From contig NZ_LZLS01000132.1 of assembly GCF_001673365.1 (NCBI RefSeq), positions 1 to 64,000 on the forward strand: 64,000 nt of DNA. The letters are read 5' to 3'. A program made the position numbers and the translations under genes. The first letter of the stretch is position 1. Each line of letters opens with the position of its first letter. Source of the stretch: Mycobacterium asiaticum. Its GTDB lineage: Bacteria > Actinomycetota > Actinomycetes > Mycobacteriales > Mycobacteriaceae. Below, one piece after another: positions 63,315 through 64,000 of the stretch. The notes below the pieces were generated by a model. That model was not told the DNA's origin. It made no database searches and saw only the letters and a list, made by a program, of their open reading frames with translations.

Positions 63315-64000
63315 ATGGCATCGAAATCTAGTACCAGCGCGCAGCGGCCGTCGCCGTCGGCCTTCACGCCCATGGCGCTGGGGCCCGTGCGGTTGAAAAA
63401 CCGATTCATCAAAGCAGCAACCTTCGAAGGGATGATGCCGCGCGGCGAGGCGACCGACGAACTGATCGATTTCCACACCGAGGTGGCACGCGGCGGCGCG
63501 GCAATGACGACGGTCGCCTACTGCGCCATATCACCGGGTGGCCGAGTGCACCGCGACACCATGGTGCTCGACAGCCGACGGGCCGCGGCACTGCGCCGGC
63601 TGACCGATGCCGTGCACGCGCACGACGCGCTGGTCTGCGCTCAGATCGGACATGCGGGCCTGGTCGCCAACACCCGTTCCAACCGCACCTCCACCCTTAG
63701 TCCGTCCACCCGTCTCAGTGCTCCGGCAATGGGGTTGGTCCGTGCCGTCACCACCGCGCAACTCCAAGCGGTCATCGATGACTTCGGCGTCGCCGCACGC
63801 CATGCCGTCGATGCCGGATTCGATGCCGTCGAATTGCATATGGGGCACGGCTACCTGCTCAGCTCGTTTTTCAGCCCGAACATCAACAAGCGCACCGACC
63901 AGTTTGGTGGTGACACGGTACGCCGCGCCGAATTGGCCCGCCGCGTCGCCGAGCGGGTACGCCAAGAGGTCGGCAATGCCGTCGCCGTCACCGCGAAGTT
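63315..64000 (+). CDS. Old Yellow Enzyme-like NADH:flavin oxidoreductase (partial)
   Basis: 228 codons, running off the window's right edge. TIM barrel of the OYE/2,4-dienoyl-CoA reductase group: KNRFIKAATFEGMMPRG, then DALVCAQIGHAGLVANTRSN, then FDAVELHMGHGYLLSSFFSP with FMN-contact His and Arg (NKRTDQFGGD). Probably reduces an alkene or enone. Start at ATG (MASKSSTSAQRPS). A Ser/Pro-rich 15-residue extension precedes the barrel. Confidence 0.9.
   Translation, partial: MASKSSTSAQRPSPSAFTPMALGPVRLKNRFIKAATFEGMMPRGEATDELIDFHTEVARGGAAMTTVAYCAISPGGRVHRDTMVLDSRRAAALRRLTDAVHAHDALVCAQIGHAGLVANTRSNRTSTLSPSTRLSAPAMGLVRAVTTAQLQAVIDDFGVAARHAVDAGFDAVELHMGHGYLLSSFFSPNINKRTDQFGGDTVRRAELARRVAERVRQEVGNAVAVTAK

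Noticed and set aside
1-64000. CRISPR arrays, tRNA or rRNA genes, insertion sequences or prophage
   Set aside because: None seen. The only HTH of excisionase type (93-353) is a resident mycobacterial gene, not a phage marker.

Overview
The window is chromosomal DNA from a slow-growing, non-tuberculous Mycobacterium. High GC, frequent GTG/TTG starts, mycothiol synthesis (mshA), a mycolate cyclopropane synthase (pcaA), heparin-binding haemagglutinin (hbhA), MmpS/MmpL transporters and a PPE protein with Asn-Gly pentapeptide repeats all point there. I cannot fix the species from sequence alone. Gene order follows the M. tuberculosis H37Rv block Rv0500A back to Rv0441c, read in reverse. Orthologue names below rest on recalled M. 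tuberculosis proteins, not on a search.

Layout. 1-5150: leftward proC cluster (excisionase-like HTH, proC, hotdog protein, TIM-barrel protein, membrane protein, ppx1). 5278-10030: Cys-rich protein, FadR-type regulator, and a tightly overlapping three-gene rightward operon ending in a GMC oxidoreductase. 10188-16403: leftward block ROK regulator, mshA, YbjN-like protein, gpm1, senX3, regX3. 16585-26506: cell-wall genes (lprQ L,D-transpeptidase, murB), a nitrilase-like enzyme, deoC, hbhA, and an XRE regulator. 26641-36557: lipid and central carbon metabolism (TetR regulator, pcaA, fadB2, icl1, acyl-ACP thioesterase, ramB, lpdC). 36690-43424: aldehyde dehydrogenase, S9 peptidase, DUF2254 and DedA membrane proteins, echA2. 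43488-52481: a putative siderophore-export island with an Rv0455c-like secreted protein, a small Cys-rich protein, an extra mmpS5/mmpL5-like pair, a TetR regulator and mmpS4-mmpL4. 52651-54746: DUF1295 gene, sigK and rskA. 54759-64000: mostly accessory enzymes around PPE10, ending in an Old Yellow Enzyme gene cut by the window edge.

Functional links. SenX3-RegX3 controls phosphate starvation, and a Pho-box-like direct repeat lies upstream of senX3. RamB sits next to its expected target icl1, and TTGCRAA motifs occur in both promoters. The MmpS/MmpL island joins two predicted siderophore export systems with the accessory protein known to be needed for siderophore secretion. An IdeR-like half-site lies upstream of mmpS4. 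A 20-bp element, 15/20 identical, is shared by the regions upstream of both mmpS genes and may be the TetR operator.

Differences from the M. tuberculosis layout: umaA, the DUF779 gene (Rv0459), Rv0447c-Rv0449c and the mazEF1 pair are absent; an extra mmpS/mmpL pair, DUF2254/DedA genes and several enzymes are present. The MIRU that separates senX3 and regX3 in M. tuberculosis is missing here, but a two-unit MIRU-like repeat sits between the YbjN-like gene and gpm1.
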